A stretch of DNA of 64,000 nucleotides. Source: VFKU01 sp964620045. GTDB taxonomy: Bacteria > Hydrogenedentota > Hydrogenedentia > Hydrogenedentales > GCA-2746185. The stretch lies in assembly GCA_964620045.1 (NCBI GenBank), contig CAZUJL010000006.1, positions 62,001 to 126,000 of the forward strand, given 5' to 3'. The position numbers and the translations under genes were made by a program. Positions 10,103 to 18,941 of the stretch are shown piece after piece. The notes under the pieces are model-generated. The model was not told the origin of the DNA and ran no database searches. It worked only from the letters and a program-made list of their open reading frames with translations. Each line of letters starts with the position of its first letter. Within the stretch, counting starts at the first letter, position 1.

Positions 10103-10990
10103 ATGACCCCAATCGTATTGGCATTGCCGGAGAACGAAGCGCTCGCGGCTTCGCTCTCGATCGAAATCGGCGGCGAGCGCGGCGCGGCGGAAATTCGCCG
10201 CTTTCCGGACGGCGAGACGTATGTGCGGCTCGATTCGCCGGTCGCCGGACAAGAAATCGTGCTCGTGTGCACACTCGATCGGCCCGACGAGAAGTTGTTG
10301 CCGCTGTTGTTTCTCGCGCGGCTCGCCAAGGAACTCGGCGCCGCGCGCGTGGGTCTCGTCGCGCCCTATCTGTCGTACATGCGCCAGGATCGGCGCTTCA
10401 AAGCCGGTGAAGCGGTCACTTCGGCATACTTCGCGGAAATTCTCTCGCGTTCCGTGGATTGGATGGTCACGATCGATCCGCATCTGCACCGGCGCTCGTC
10501 GCTGAAGGAAATCTATGCAATACCCGCGCGCGCACTCGGCGCCGCGCCGCTCGTGTCGGCCTGGATTCGCGATCGCGTGAAGAATCCGTTGCTGGTCGGG
10601 CCGGATGAGGAGAGCGGACAGTGGGTCGCGGCCGTGGCCATCGCGGCCGGCGCGCCGTATATCGTGCTGCAGAAGGAACGCCACGGCGATCGCGATGTAA
10701 AAGTCAGCGTGCCGGAAGTGGATCGCTGGCGCACGCATACGCCGGTGCTCGTGGACGACATCATTTCGACCGGCCGCACCATGATCGAGACCGCGCATCA
10801 TTTGCGCGCGGCCGGCATGCCCGCGCCGGTCAGCGTCGGCATTCACGGTGTGTTCGCGGCAAACGCGCTCGCCGAGATGCGCACGGCGGGCATCGCGGAA
10901 ATCGTCACCTGCAACACGATCCCGCACGAGACGAACCGCATCGACGTGGCGCCGTTGCTCGCGCCCACGATTCGCGAGATCGTCGTCTAG
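10103..10990 (+). CDS. Ribose-phosphate pyrophosphokinase-like phosphoribosyltransferase
   Basis: This encodes 295 residues from ATG 10103, with AAAGGAATCCC upstream as ribosome binding site. PRPP-synthetase signatures are present: RRFPDGETYVRL (about 33-44), the flexible loop PYLSYMRQDRRFKAGEA (about 91-107), the IDPHLH metal site and the PRPP loop VLVDDIISTGRT (215-226). It is shorter than classical bacterial Prs (about 310-315 residues) and resembles the divergent class III or archaeal-like forms. It probably transfers pyrophosphate from ATP to ribose 5-phosphate. It ends four bases into the convergent TauE/SafE gene. Confidence 0.85.
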   Translation: MTPIVLALPENEALAASLSIEIGGERGAAEIRRFPDGETYVRLDSPVAGQEIVLVCTLDRPDEKLLPLLFLARLAKELGAARVGLVAPYLSYMRQDRRFKAGEAVTSAYFAEILSRSVDWMVTIDPHLHRRSSLKEIYAIPARALGAAPLVSAWIRDRVKNPLLVGPDEESGQWVAAVAIAAGAPYIVLQKERHGDRDVKVSVPEVDRWRTHTPVLVDDIISTGRTMIETAHHLRAAGMPAPVSVGIHGVFAANALAEMRTAGIAEIVTCNTIPHETNRIDVAPLLAPTIREIVV

Positions 10991-11727
10991 CGCATCGCCA
11001 AGTCGTACACGCTGCGTGCGAGTAGAATGAACCCCATGAGGGCCGCCGCGCCAAGCGCGATGCGCTGAAACAACACCTGCCCGAGCCTTGGCGCGAGGTA
11101 GAGGCCCGTCTGCGTCCCCAAAAATACCGCAGGGATTAGCGCAATGCCGTAGAGGGCGACCTCGCGCGTCACCAGTCCGCTGAGGATAAACCCGGCCAGC
11201 GCCATCGCGCCGTTGAGCGTGAAATAGCCGAGCGAGTTCCCCCGAAACTGGTCGCGCGTGATGTTCAGGTTCGACAGGAACAACACAATCGGCGGTCCGC
11301 TAATCGACACGCTGCCGCCGAGGAAACCGCTCGCGAATCCCACCGGCACGAGCGCATGTCGCGGATTTTTCAACTGCCACCGCCAGCCGGACAGCATCAG
11401 CGCCGCAAGGATGAACATCAGCGCGCCGACGCCCGCCTTGAATACGGGACCGTCCAGCGAATGCAGCAGATAAATGCCGAGCGGCAGGCCGAGGAACGAG
11501 CCAACCGCCAGCGGCCCGACAATGCGCGGTTGAATGTGCTTGCGCAGTGTGAACGCCGCGGTCGCCGTGTTGAGGAAGCTCGCGATCGTCATCGACGGCA
11601 CCACGAGCGACGCCGGTAACATCAGCAGCATCGGCGGCCCAACGACCATCGCCAGGCCAAACCCCATGCAACCCTGAACGATGCCGCCGAGGAAGAACAT
11701 GGCAAACGTTACTACATAGTCAATCAC
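10987..11727 (-). CDS. TauE/SafE-family sulfite/anion exporter
   Basis: This encodes 246 residues from a GTG start at 11727. About eight hydrophobic segments are visible, starting with VVTFAMFFLGGIVQGCMGFGLAM, the typical GxxxGxxGFG repeat of the TauE/SafE (DUF81) permeases. The second half repeats this architecture (VGFASGFLGGSVSISGPPIVLF). Members move sulfite, sulfoacetate or other organic anions across the inner membrane. The substrate is not indicated by the neighbours. There is no strong ribosome binding site, so the exact start is uncertain. Confidence 0.82.
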   Translation of the reverse strand: MIDYVVTFAMFFLGGIVQGCMGFGLAMVVGPPMLLMLPASLVVPSMTIASFLNTATAAFTLRKHIQPRIVGPLAVGSFLGLPLGIYLLHSLDGPVFKAGVGALMFILAALMLSGWRWQLKNPRHALVPVGFASGFLGGSVSISGPPIVLFLSNLNITRDQFRGNSLGYFTLNGAMALAGFILSGLVTREVALYGIALIPAVFLGTQTGLYLAPRLGQVLFQRIALGAAALMGFILLARSVYDLAMR

Positions 11728-11758
11728 GACAATGGAGATCCAGCAACAGGCGTATTAT

Positions 11759-13033
11759 TTAGTTGCGATCCCAGGATAACCCGGTCCCCCGCAGCGCCCC
11801 ATCATATATGCGCCCACGGCGCTTCGGCATTTCATCCAAAAAATCAGGCACGAGTTCGCGAATGTACTTTGGATAGCGGCCAAACTCAAGTTGATATAGC
11901 TCACAAGCGATGCGCACGCGAGCGATTCGCCGATAGTCTTCCGCTTCCACGTGAGCTTTAAGCTGTGCAAGATTGTTGTTTATTTCGAGTACGAAAGTCT
12001 TGGACATTTCTCCGTTTTGTGATAGATGAAGGAACGGGTCGGGTGATCGCGTTGATCTTGCCGATATGATGAGATTGCGATGCAGATTGCGCAAAGCATT
12101 TAGTTCGGCGAGCCGTTGAACGTCGTATGCACCCGTCAACTGGAAATTGAACACAACCGCACGCCCAATCCAGGGATGCTCGACGTAAATGTAGTGTTCG
12201 AAGGCAGTAAGATCCTGGCCACGCAAAGCAGGCGTCCTTCTTGCCTGCTCCGCCTTGTCGTATGCCGCGCTCCCTAACGCGACGGCAACCCCAACCACGG
12301 CGGACGGAGCTTCAAACTTATCCATGAATGTGGCCATGCATTTGTACTCAGCCAAACCTAGGCTGGAATTCCATGTGTCGCTCAGAAACCAGCCAGGGTA
12401 GCTGTGAATCTCGTGGAACGCCCAGCCTTGAAAGGAGAGTGGCAGGCCATGAAATGAATCGCCTAATCGCACCAAAGTCAGTAGGGATCGCGCAAAGCCC
12501 TTGGAATCGCCCTGTATCGCACGATACTGCGCATCCGCGACAAGAAGGTCGCGTACGGCGAATGCATTCCGGCCAAGATACAATCGTTTGGAAAAAGCTT
12601 CGCGCATGTCGATCGGATAGCGACTGCTTGGAAGTTTCAGCGTCTCATACGCCAGTTGCAACGCCTTTTGGTTTGCAATGAGAAAATCCTGAATGAGGCC
12701 GAGTTCGGTCGGGTCCTTCGGCCTCATGGACCAAGGAACCCAATATTGCTTTGTAGGGTGACCATTGTCGCGGTCGTAAGGGTGGATAGCATTCGCCGCT
12801 GCCAGGAATAACAGTGCGGCATTTTCGTCGTCTGGCACTGAAGGATATGCGCGGTTTAATTCCGCCATCGGATACCACGCGCCTAGATTGCGCAAGTCGG
12901 CTTGAAGCGTCGTGAGCGACCTGCTTAATTCGATTCGCCATGCGGTGAATGCGAGCACCGCAAAGGCCAGCAGGATGAATATCGCCAACGAGAGCCGTTT
13001 GATGAATCTGTGTCGCATATAAGTAGCATGCAT
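11759..13033 (-). CDS. Hypothetical membrane-anchored protein, lineage-specific
   Basis: This encodes 424 residues from ATG 13033; a GTG directly before it and an ATG 15 bases downstream are alternatives. A single membrane segment covers about residues 12-34 after a basic N-terminus (RHRFIKRLS). The remainder is alpha-rich and probably periplasmic, with YPSVPDDENAALLFLAAANA near 65 and LGRNAFAVRDLLVADAQYRAIQGD near 155. The C-terminus has CELYQLEFGRYPKYIRELVP, a motif also seen in proteins that follow pseudopilins and in uncharacterised planctomycetal proteins. Codon use is less GC-rich than its neighbours. I do not recognise a function. Confidence 0.7.
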   Translation of the reverse strand: MHATYMRHRFIKRLSLAIFILLAFAVLAFTAWRIELSRSLTTLQADLRNLGAWYPMAELNRAYPSVPDDENAALLFLAAANAIHPYDRDNGHPTKQYWVPWSMRPKDPTELGLIQDFLIANQKALQLAYETLKLPSSRYPIDMREAFSKRLYLGRNAFAVRDLLVADAQYRAIQGDSKGFARSLLTLVRLGDSFHGLPLSFQGWAFHEIHSYPGWFLSDTWNSSLGLAEYKCMATFMDKFEAPSAVVGVAVALGSAAYDKAEQARRTPALRGQDLTAFEHYIYVEHPWIGRAVVFNFQLTGAYDVQRLAELNALRNLHRNLIISARSTRSPDPFLHLSQNGEMSKTFVLEINNNLAQLKAHVEAEDYRRIARVRIACELYQLEFGRYPKYIRELVPDFLDEMPKRRGRIYDGALRGTGLSWDRN

Positions 13034-13115
13034 CACGAGAACTCATACTTCAATTCTCGTTCAAATCGCTTCGTTCTGGCTGCAAACGTTTATCTGTAAA
13101 GCGGATCTGCGCGGC

Positions 13116-13541
13116 TTAGTACTGGTTCAGATAGCGGCGCGGGTCTTCCGGCTGTTCGTCAGGCTCTTCCCAATACGTCGTGGCCTTCGGGTCCAATTTG
13201 CGCTTCAGCGCGTCGAACCCGAGCATAGTTCGCACGATGCTTACGGGAACAATCAGCAGAAAGAACACGATGCTCAGCAACAGTCGCGTCATGAACCAGT
13301 TGACCACGATCGCGAACTTCATCCAGGCCCAGAAAATCGGCTGCAGCGCGCGCGGCGCGATGAGCCCCATCACGGCAAACACGGCGCCGATGCCGAGCAG
13401 CACATAGAACGGCGTGCCCCATTCGCCGTGCATCAAGCGATGGATGCCCCAGCGCACGAGCATGAGAATCGCGAAGGCCGCGCCCATCACGAGGCCGAAC
13501 TTGCGCTGTTCCGTTTTGTCTTTGATATCGATGTCGATCAT
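13116..13541 (-). CDS. SxtJ-family membrane protein
   Basis: This encodes 141 residues with four hydrophobic stretches (about 17-32, 42-62, 68-88 and 88-108). It ends with FDALKRKLDPKATTYWEEP, a C-terminal signature of SxtJ-type proteins. The gene starts three bases after the carbamoyltransferase gene and is in the same operon. SxtJ proteins are small membrane partners of NodU/CmcH carbamoyltransferases in many Gram-negative bacteria; their mechanism is unknown. The DUF5989 mini-protein that often accompanies this pair was not found here. Confidence 0.8.
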   Translation of the reverse strand: MIDIDIKDKTEQRKFGLVMGAAFAILMLVRWGIHRLMHGEWGTPFYVLLGIGAVFAVMGLIAPRALQPIFWAWMKFAIVVNWFMTRLLLSIVFFLLIVPVSIVRTMLGFDALKRKLDPKATTYWEEPDEQPEDPRRYLNQY

Positions 13542-13544
13542 GGG

Positions 13545-15362
13545 CTAGTCGAGTTCGTACTGCTCCATCCAGTTTGTCTCGGGTTCCTTCCAGTCTTTCT
13601 GCTTCGATTTCTCGAGCACACACCCACCGAGCACGAGCATGTCCATGTTCGTGCGCATGAAACAGGTATAGGCTTCCTGCGGCGTGCACACGATCGGCTC
13701 GCCGCGCACGTTGAACGACGTGTTGATGATCACCGGGCAGCCGGTCTTCTCGTAAAACTTCTGAATCAATCCGTGGTAGCGCGGATTGTCTTCCTTCTCG
13801 ACCGTCTGGATGCGCGCGGAGTTGTCCACGTGCGTGATCGCGGGAATGTCGGAGCGGATTACCTTTAACTTGTCGAAGCCCTGCGTCTGCTTTTCCTCGG
13901 CCGTCAGCGTGCGCAGGCGTTCCTCGCGCACCGGCGCGACCACGAGCATGTAGGGGCTGTCGTGATCCAGCACGAATGCCTCGTTCGCGCGTTCGCGAAG
14001 CACCGAGGGCGCAAAAGGCCGGAACGACTCGCGGAATTTAATTTTGAGATTCAGCACGCTCTGCATTTGGCGCGAGCGCGGATCACCCAAAATACTGCGG
14101 GCGCCGAGTGCGCGCGGGCCGAATTCCATGCGGCCTTGAAACCATCCGACCACGTTCTCGCTCGCGAGCGCGCCGGATACGCGGTCCAGCAATTCCTGTT
14201 CATTCGCGATGTGTTCGTAGGTCGCGCCCTCGGCATCGAGGAATTTTTTAATTTCCGCGTCGCTGAAGGAGGGGCCGAGGTAGGTGGCCTTTTGCCGGCG
14301 CTTGTCCGCGGTGCGGGGCTTGCCGAGCACTTGGTGCCACGCAAACAGCGCGCAGCCGAGCGCATTGCCCGCATCGCCCGCCGCCGGCTGGATCCAGACG
14401 TCTTTGAACGGCCCCTCGCGCAGTACGCGGCCGTTCGCCACGCAGTTCAACGCAACGCCGCCCGCGAGGCACAGATGGTCCATCTTCGTGACGGCATGCA
14501 CGTGCCGCGCCATTTTCAGCAGCACGTCTTCCGTCACATCCTGAATGGAGCGCGCGATGTCCATCTCGCGCTGCGTGAATTTCGTCTCCGGCGTGCGCGG
14601 CGGGCCGCCAAACAGCGCGGCGAACTTTGCATTGGTCATGCGCTGCCCGCCGGCATAGTCGAAGTAGTCCATATTGATCCGGTAGGAACCGTCGTCGCGG
14701 ATATCGATGAGTTCCTTGCGGATCAGGTCGGCGTATTTCGGCTCGCCATACGGCGCGAGGCCCATGAGCTTGTATTCGCCGCTGTTGACCTTGAAACCGC
14801 AGAAGTAGGTAAAGGCCGAATACAGCAAGCCGAGCGAGTGGGGGAAGTTGATCTCTTTGAGGATTTTTACCTTGTTGCCCTCGCCGACGCCGAAGGTCGT
14901 CGTCGCCCATTCACCGACGCCGTCGACTGTAATAAAAGCGGCCTTTTCATACGGGCAGGGGAAAAACGCCGACGCCGCGTGCGATTGGTGGTGCGTGCAG
15001 AACAGCACACGCCCGTCATACTTCAGCGCTTTCTTGATGGTGGTGCGCATGAACAATTTTTCTTTCAACCAGCCGGGCAACTGGTCGTAGTACGATCGCA
15101 AACCCTTCGGCGCGACCGACAGATAAGTCATCAGCAGGCGCTCGAACTTCACGAAGGGCTTGTCGTAGAACGCGACGTAGTCGACCTTGTCGATGGTGAT
15201 GCCTGCCTCCCGCAGGCAATACTCGACCGCGTGCTTCGGAAAGCTCAGATCGTGCTTCTTCCGCGTGAAGCGCTCTTCCTGCGCCGCCGCGACGATTTCG
15301 CCGTCGCGTACGAGCGCCGCGGCGCTATCGTGGTAAAACGCGGATATCCCTAGAATCACCAT
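13545..15362 (-). CDS. NodU/CmcH-family carbamoyltransferase
   Basis: This encodes 605 residues from ATG 15362. The N-terminal Kae1/ASKHA-like domain begins ILGISAFYHDSAAALVRDGE. The metal-binding HHQSHA is at about residues 122-127 and SGEYKLMGLAPYGEP near 205. The C-terminal YrdC-like region contains GPRALGARSILGDPR near 430 and the terminal VINTSFNVRGEPIVC. The family transfers carbamoyl from carbamoyl phosphate, through carbamoyl-adenylate, to a hydroxyl of a sugar, antibiotic or lipid. Paired with SxtJ, it probably decorates a surface polysaccharide or a secondary metabolite. The acceptor is not evident from the neighbours. Confidence 0.9.
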   Translation of the reverse strand: MVILGISAFYHDSAAALVRDGEIVAAAQEERFTRKKHDLSFPKHAVEYCLREAGITIDKVDYVAFYDKPFVKFERLLMTYLSVAPKGLRSYYDQLPGWLKEKLFMRTTIKKALKYDGRVLFCTHHQSHAASAFFPCPYEKAAFITVDGVGEWATTTFGVGEGNKVKILKEINFPHSLGLLYSAFTYFCGFKVNSGEYKLMGLAPYGEPKYADLIRKELIDIRDDGSYRINMDYFDYAGGQRMTNAKFAALFGGPPRTPETKFTQREMDIARSIQDVTEDVLLKMARHVHAVTKMDHLCLAGGVALNCVANGRVLREGPFKDVWIQPAAGDAGNALGCALFAWHQVLGKPRTADKRRQKATYLGPSFSDAEIKKFLDAEGATYEHIANEQELLDRVSGALASENVVGWFQGRMEFGPRALGARSILGDPRSRQMQSVLNLKIKFRESFRPFAPSVLRERANEAFVLDHDSPYMLVVAPVREERLRTLTAEEKQTQGFDKLKVIRSDIPAITHVDNSARIQTVEKEDNPRYHGLIQKFYEKTGCPVIINTSFNVRGEPIVCTPQEAYTCFMRTNMDMLVLGGCVLEKSKQKDWKEPETNWMEQYELD

Positions 15363-15560
15363 GCTCTAACGGCTCAATTTCCCCGCTGCGCGGTTCAAGT
15401 GGATGCCCGAGAACGGGTTAGGCCGTCCGGCACCCTTGTTTCGCAACCACACATTCGCGCCCATAGGCCGTCCGCGCAGTGCAACAAACCGCATAAGGAT
15501 ATAGGAAGTGCCGCCCGGAGTTCTCGTGCGGCGCGCGGACATGGATTGGAGAACACGATT

Positions 15561-16217
15561 ATGGCACTGCCCTCGCTCGGCTCCCGGCCCCGGTATGTGG
15601 AAGAACTCCGCGTGGGCGGAGGATACCTGTCGTCGCCCGATGGCGGCGTGGACATCGACAAAGCGGGCAACATGGCGCTCGATGGAGACCTGACCGTCGG
15701 TGGCGACCTGGCGTTGGCGGCCACCGGCGTCGATCGTACCTGGAACCGCTCGCTGCTTCCGCGCGAAGCGGCACTGGCCGTGAGCAATGCGGCGGCCGCC
15801 GCGACGGATACGAACCACGGCGACTTCAGCGCGAACTTTAGCCACCTTGCCTTCGACCCGACGACGCGCGAATGGGCGCATTGGACCTTCGCGTTGCCGG
15901 CCGACTACGACGGCGCAACTCTGCGGTTCACAATCTACTGGTATGCGAGCGCCGGCACGGTGTCCGGCACCGTGATCTGGCGCGTGCGCGCCGTATGTTT
16001 GGACGACGGATCGGCCGCCAACGCCACGACCGGCAGCGGCGTCGGCGTGACGGACAGCATCCTAAGCTTGACGACGGTGCATGCTGCCACTCTCACCATG
16101 ACGCCCGAGTCCGCGGTGACCGGCGGACTACTGGCGGTGTCACTGGAACGCACCGCCGACACCGACACATTTAACGGCGACGCGCGACTCATCGCGATGC
16201 ACGTCGCGTATGCCTGA
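15561..16217 (+). CDS. Hypothetical tail-fibre-like beta-rich protein
   Basis: This encodes 218 residues from ATG 15561, with GGAG about nine bases upstream. The N-terminus (GGGYLSSPDGGVDIDKAGNM, then ALDGDLTVGGDLALAATG) has the short G/D repeats typical of phage tail-fibre and bacterial trimeric-fibre shafts. The rest (HWTFALPADYDGATLRFTIY and similar strands) resembles a small beta-sandwich or tail knob. There is no signal peptide. Two small genes stand here divergently from the carbamoyltransferase, without other phage genes. The role is unknown; a fibre or structural protein is an inference from composition only. Confidence 0.65.
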   Translation: MALPSLGSRPRYVEELRVGGGYLSSPDGGVDIDKAGNMALDGDLTVGGDLALAATGVDRTWNRSLLPREAALAVSNAAAAATDTNHGDFSANFSHLAFDPTTREWAHWTFALPADYDGATLRFTIYWYASAGTVSGTVIWRVRAVCLDDGSAANATTGSGVGVTDSILSLTTVHAATLTMTPESAVTGGLLAVSLERTADTDTFNGDARLIAMHVAYA

Positions 16218-16227
16218 GGAGATTCTC

Positions 16228-16476
16228 ATGCCCCTGACTTTTGACGAATTGACCGAAGACGAGCAGCTCAAGTATGCGAATGCGCTCGAAACCTGGGCGC
16301 GCGCCGTGCGCGATGCGCATCGCTGGAAACAAGAACGCGTGCAGGACGCTGTCGCCGCCGACCCGCCGCTCAGCACAGCCACCCTGGAAGAACTCAGCGC
16401 ACGACTCGTCACTGGTTACGCCGAGCGCATCCCCGAACAACCCACGCCGGACGGAATTCGGATTGCCGGCGAATAA
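16228..16476 (+). CDS. Small hypothetical protein, partner of the tail-fibre-like gene
   Basis: This encodes 82 residues from ATG 16228, with GAGGAG seven bases upstream; an ATG 18 bases earlier overlaps the preceding stop and lacks such a site. The product is acidic and helical (FDELTEDEQLKYANALETW), with many charged residues and no membrane segment or cysteine. It starts ten bases after the tail-fibre-like gene and is surely co-transcribed with it. It has the look of a small chaperone or phage-module accessory protein, but I do not recognise the family. Confidence 0.6.
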   Translation: MPLTFDELTEDEQLKYANALETWARAVRDAHRWKQERVQDAVAADPPLSTATLEELSARLVTGYAERIPEQPTPDGIRIAGE

Positions 16477-16479
16477 AGG

Positions 16480-18861
16480 TTACTGCGCGGTCGCGGGAAT
16501 TCCGTCGTTAACGATGATGTCGAGCGCCCTGGTCGGGTTCACCACCTGAAAATACAGCTCCGCCATCTCATCTTCCGTGCGAAACCCGCCGTTCACGAGA
16601 GCTGCGGGATTGGGATTCATCGGGTTCGCACTGGAATTATCGAACACGGCCGTTAATGCAATGGTGGAATCGGCCGGGATCGGCATCGGCGTCGCGAGTT
16701 CGTACTGCTGTTGCCAGTTGAAGTTGAATCGTGGGATCTGGAAGTTCGTATTTTTCGTTCCGTCCGGGTAATCAATTTCGGCCAGGAGCGCGGCCCCGCG
16801 GTAGTGCATGTGACCCGCGAAGGCGTACACGATAGCGCCTTCCGGGCCGAACGATTGTGACTCCGTCAGGCGAACTCCCGCCGCGTTCGGCGGAACGGTG
16901 ATGGCGTTTTTGTTCACCTGCGCCACCCGCATTTCGAGCGCGTGGCGGATGGGGCCATCTGCGAAATACAGTGCAAGGCGCAACGTGTGCGTGCGGGCCG
17001 TCGTCGTCGGCGCATAGTGGATGTTTGCGCCGAATCGCGTTCCCGCGGCCAATGGCACCGCGATGCCGTCCGGACACCACAGCGGCGGACGCCCCGGGGC
17101 CCAGAGCGCCAGCAACTGCGACTCCTTGAGATGGGCATTGCCAGAAATTTTGTCCTCGGGTGGGACGGTATATCCGGCGTCCATCGTAAAGATATTCGTG
17201 TGATGCACGACGCCGTCGCCTTCGGTGAGCACGCGCAAGCCCTGGAGCCAGCGATCGCCAGGCGCGACATAGTCGAAGAACGTGAACCACCACTGATCGG
17301 CGTTGTCCGGGGTGATCAGATCGGGAGTCAGCGCCGCGGTAACAAGGTCTGGTGCGTGCTCGTCCCATGGATCGTGCGACGTCGCCGCTGTTATGGCGGG
17401 CGTGCCTGTGCCGCGCGGACATCCCGCGTCTATCCAGCGCGCAACGATCGCGATATCGTCTTCGCCAAGCCGTGGATCGTGCGCGAAAAAGCCTTTCGGC
17501 CCCTCCGCGCCAAACGGCGGCATCGTGCGATCACTTACCCGGCGCCGAATCTGATTCGCCCACGGCCGCACCTGTTCATAGGTTTGCAGCGCCATCGGCC
17601 CGGCGCCATTGGGCCGGTGACAGTTCGTGCAAGCGCGATCCAGCAACGGCGCGACATGCTCGGCGTAGGTCGGACGTTGCGTCGTATCAAGTTCGGGCGC
17701 CGATGCCTGTCGGTTCGCGAGCAAGTGTCTCTGCTGCAGTTCCGCGAGCATCGCATCCGCGATCATCCGCGCGCCCACGGCAGTTTGATGACGCGCATCG
17801 CGATACGCGCCGGGCGTGTCGCCAAAAATATCAACGAGATCAACGCAGTACGGCAAGCGGCCGGGCACGTCATTTGTGTGGTCGTAGAACAGGCGCAACA
17901 CGTCCGCATAGGTCACCGTCGCGCCCGGTTTACTTACAGAATCGATGTAGGCCTGGAGCATGGCCGACTCGTCAGCCGTCGGCGTGTGCTGCCCGACGCC
18001 GATCGCCGGCTGCCGGAATGCAAGGAACGGAGTGCCCATCTCGCTGCAGGCGGCATGCATCAGGCGCAGGTTGCGTTCCCATTGTGTCCACGGCGCAGTG
18101 CGCACTTCGGGGCCCAGGCTGACGTGCAGCGGCGGTTCCGGCGCGAGCAAATGCCGCGCGAGCGCGCCGGTATTCGGCAGAAAGCGGGTCGGTGGCGGTG
18201 GCGCGGCGAGCGCAGCAAACGTTCGCGCTTGATGCGGATGGATCATCGGATGCAGCTTGTCGGAGTGCGCGAACCCTTGGTCATTCACGCCGCTGAGCGA
18301 CAGCACGATGTCCGGTTGCAGCGGAAGTACATCGCGCAGCAGCTTCAGGAGTTCTTGGTTTGTTGAGTATCCAGCGACGCCGCCGTTGAACACGATCGCC
18401 GGAATACCGAGGGCATCGAGCCGCTGTTGCAGAAAAAAGGGCCAACTCTCGTGCGAATACGACGAAGGGTCGTTCGCCCGCATCATGAAATACGGCTCGG
18501 TCGTCGAGCCGCCCAGCGCGAAGATGCGCAGCCGGTTCTTCTCCGCTGGATTGGCGTAGGCAACAAAGCCTTCGCTAACCCAGAACTCGGGCATGCCGCG
18601 CTTGAGATAGTCGACGGAATAGGCGTGGCTCAGCAGCGGATCGAGCGTGTCAAACCAAGGCTGATTCGTAATCGCACCGGGTTTTACGGGCTGCTGCTTC
18701 GCGGGCGAAATAAACAGCGGATACCGGAGTTCGCCGCGTTGAGCGAGTACGAACCAACTCGTGATCTCGATCGCGGCCAGCATCGCGGGGACCGTGAGCA
18801 ACAGCGCGGCATACGCGATCAGGACAACGAACCGCCTTCGTGCGCGACGAGATTGGGCCAC
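16480..18861 (-). CDS. SGNH hydrolase / cytochrome c / copper-monooxygenase-like fusion protein
   Basis: This encodes 793 residues with an N-terminal membrane anchor (about 11-38). Part one is an SGNH/GDSL hydrolase: FALGGSTTEP (catalytic Ser119), NGGVAGYSTNQE, LSLSGVNDQG (Asn-Asp block) and a C-terminal DARHQTAVG (Asp-His pair). Part two has a c-type haem motif CTNCH at 411-415 in a short linker domain. Part three resembles copper type II monooxygenases (PHM/DBH-like): VHHTNIF (His553-His554), NIHY (His615), GHMHY (His684, His686) and DEM with Met766, together matching the CuH and CuM ligand pattern. It is probably periplasmic and membrane-tethered. The combination suggests an ester-cleaving and redox-linked oxidation role, but the substrate is unknown. 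Motif assignment is by eye. Confidence 0.75.
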   Translation of the reverse strand: MAQSRRARRRFVVLIAYAALLLTVPAMLAAIEITSWFVLAQRGELRYPLFISPAKQQPVKPGAITNQPWFDTLDPLLSHAYSVDYLKRGMPEFWVSEGFVAYANPAEKNRLRIFALGGSTTEPYFMMRANDPSSYSHESWPFFLQQRLDALGIPAIVFNGGVAGYSTNQELLKLLRDVLPLQPDIVLSLSGVNDQGFAHSDKLHPMIHPHQARTFAALAAPPPPTRFLPNTGALARHLLAPEPPLHVSLGPEVRTAPWTQWERNLRLMHAACSEMGTPFLAFRQPAIGVGQHTPTADESAMLQAYIDSVSKPGATVTYADVLRLFYDHTNDVPGRLPYCVDLVDIFGDTPGAYRDARHQTAVGARMIADAMLAELQQRHLLANRQASAPELDTTQRPTYAEHVAPLLDRACTNCHRPNGAGPMALQTYEQVRPWANQIRRRVSDRTMPPFGAEGPKGFFAHDPRLGEDDIAIVARWIDAGCPRGTGTPAITAATSHDPWDEHAPDLVTAALTPDLITPDNADQWWFTFFDYVAPGDRWLQGLRVLTEGDGVVHHTNIFTMDAGYTVPPEDKISGNAHLKESQLLALWAPGRPPLWCPDGIAVPLAAGTRFGANIHYAPTTTARTHTLRLALYFADGPIRHALEMRVAQVNKNAITVPPNAAGVRLTESQSFGPEGAIVYAFAGHMHYRGAALLAEIDYPDGTKNTNFQIPRFNFNWQQQYELATPMPIPADSTIALTAVFDNSSANPMNPNPAALVNGGFRTEDEMAELYFQVVNPTRALDIIVNDGIPATAQ

Positions 18862-18941
18862 GCGCAGTTCTCCTTTTGGCCACAGCTTATACCACGTTTA
18901 GCGTGGGAATGCCGTGCCAATGCGCGGCCGCGAATCCACAC

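Noticed and set aside
13962..15353. A 463-codon plus-strand frame opposite the carbamoyltransferase.
   Set aside because: The opposite strand encodes a well-conserved enzyme; this frame has shadow composition and no ribosome site.
15561..16476. Possible prophage remnant.
   Set aside because: No integrase, terminase, capsid, portal or lysis genes and no att-like repeats are visible; only fibre-like composition.
16942..18366. A 474-codon plus-strand frame opposite the SGNH fusion protein.
   Set aside because: It is Arg-rich shadow sequence, while the minus-strand frame carries catalytic and metal motifs.
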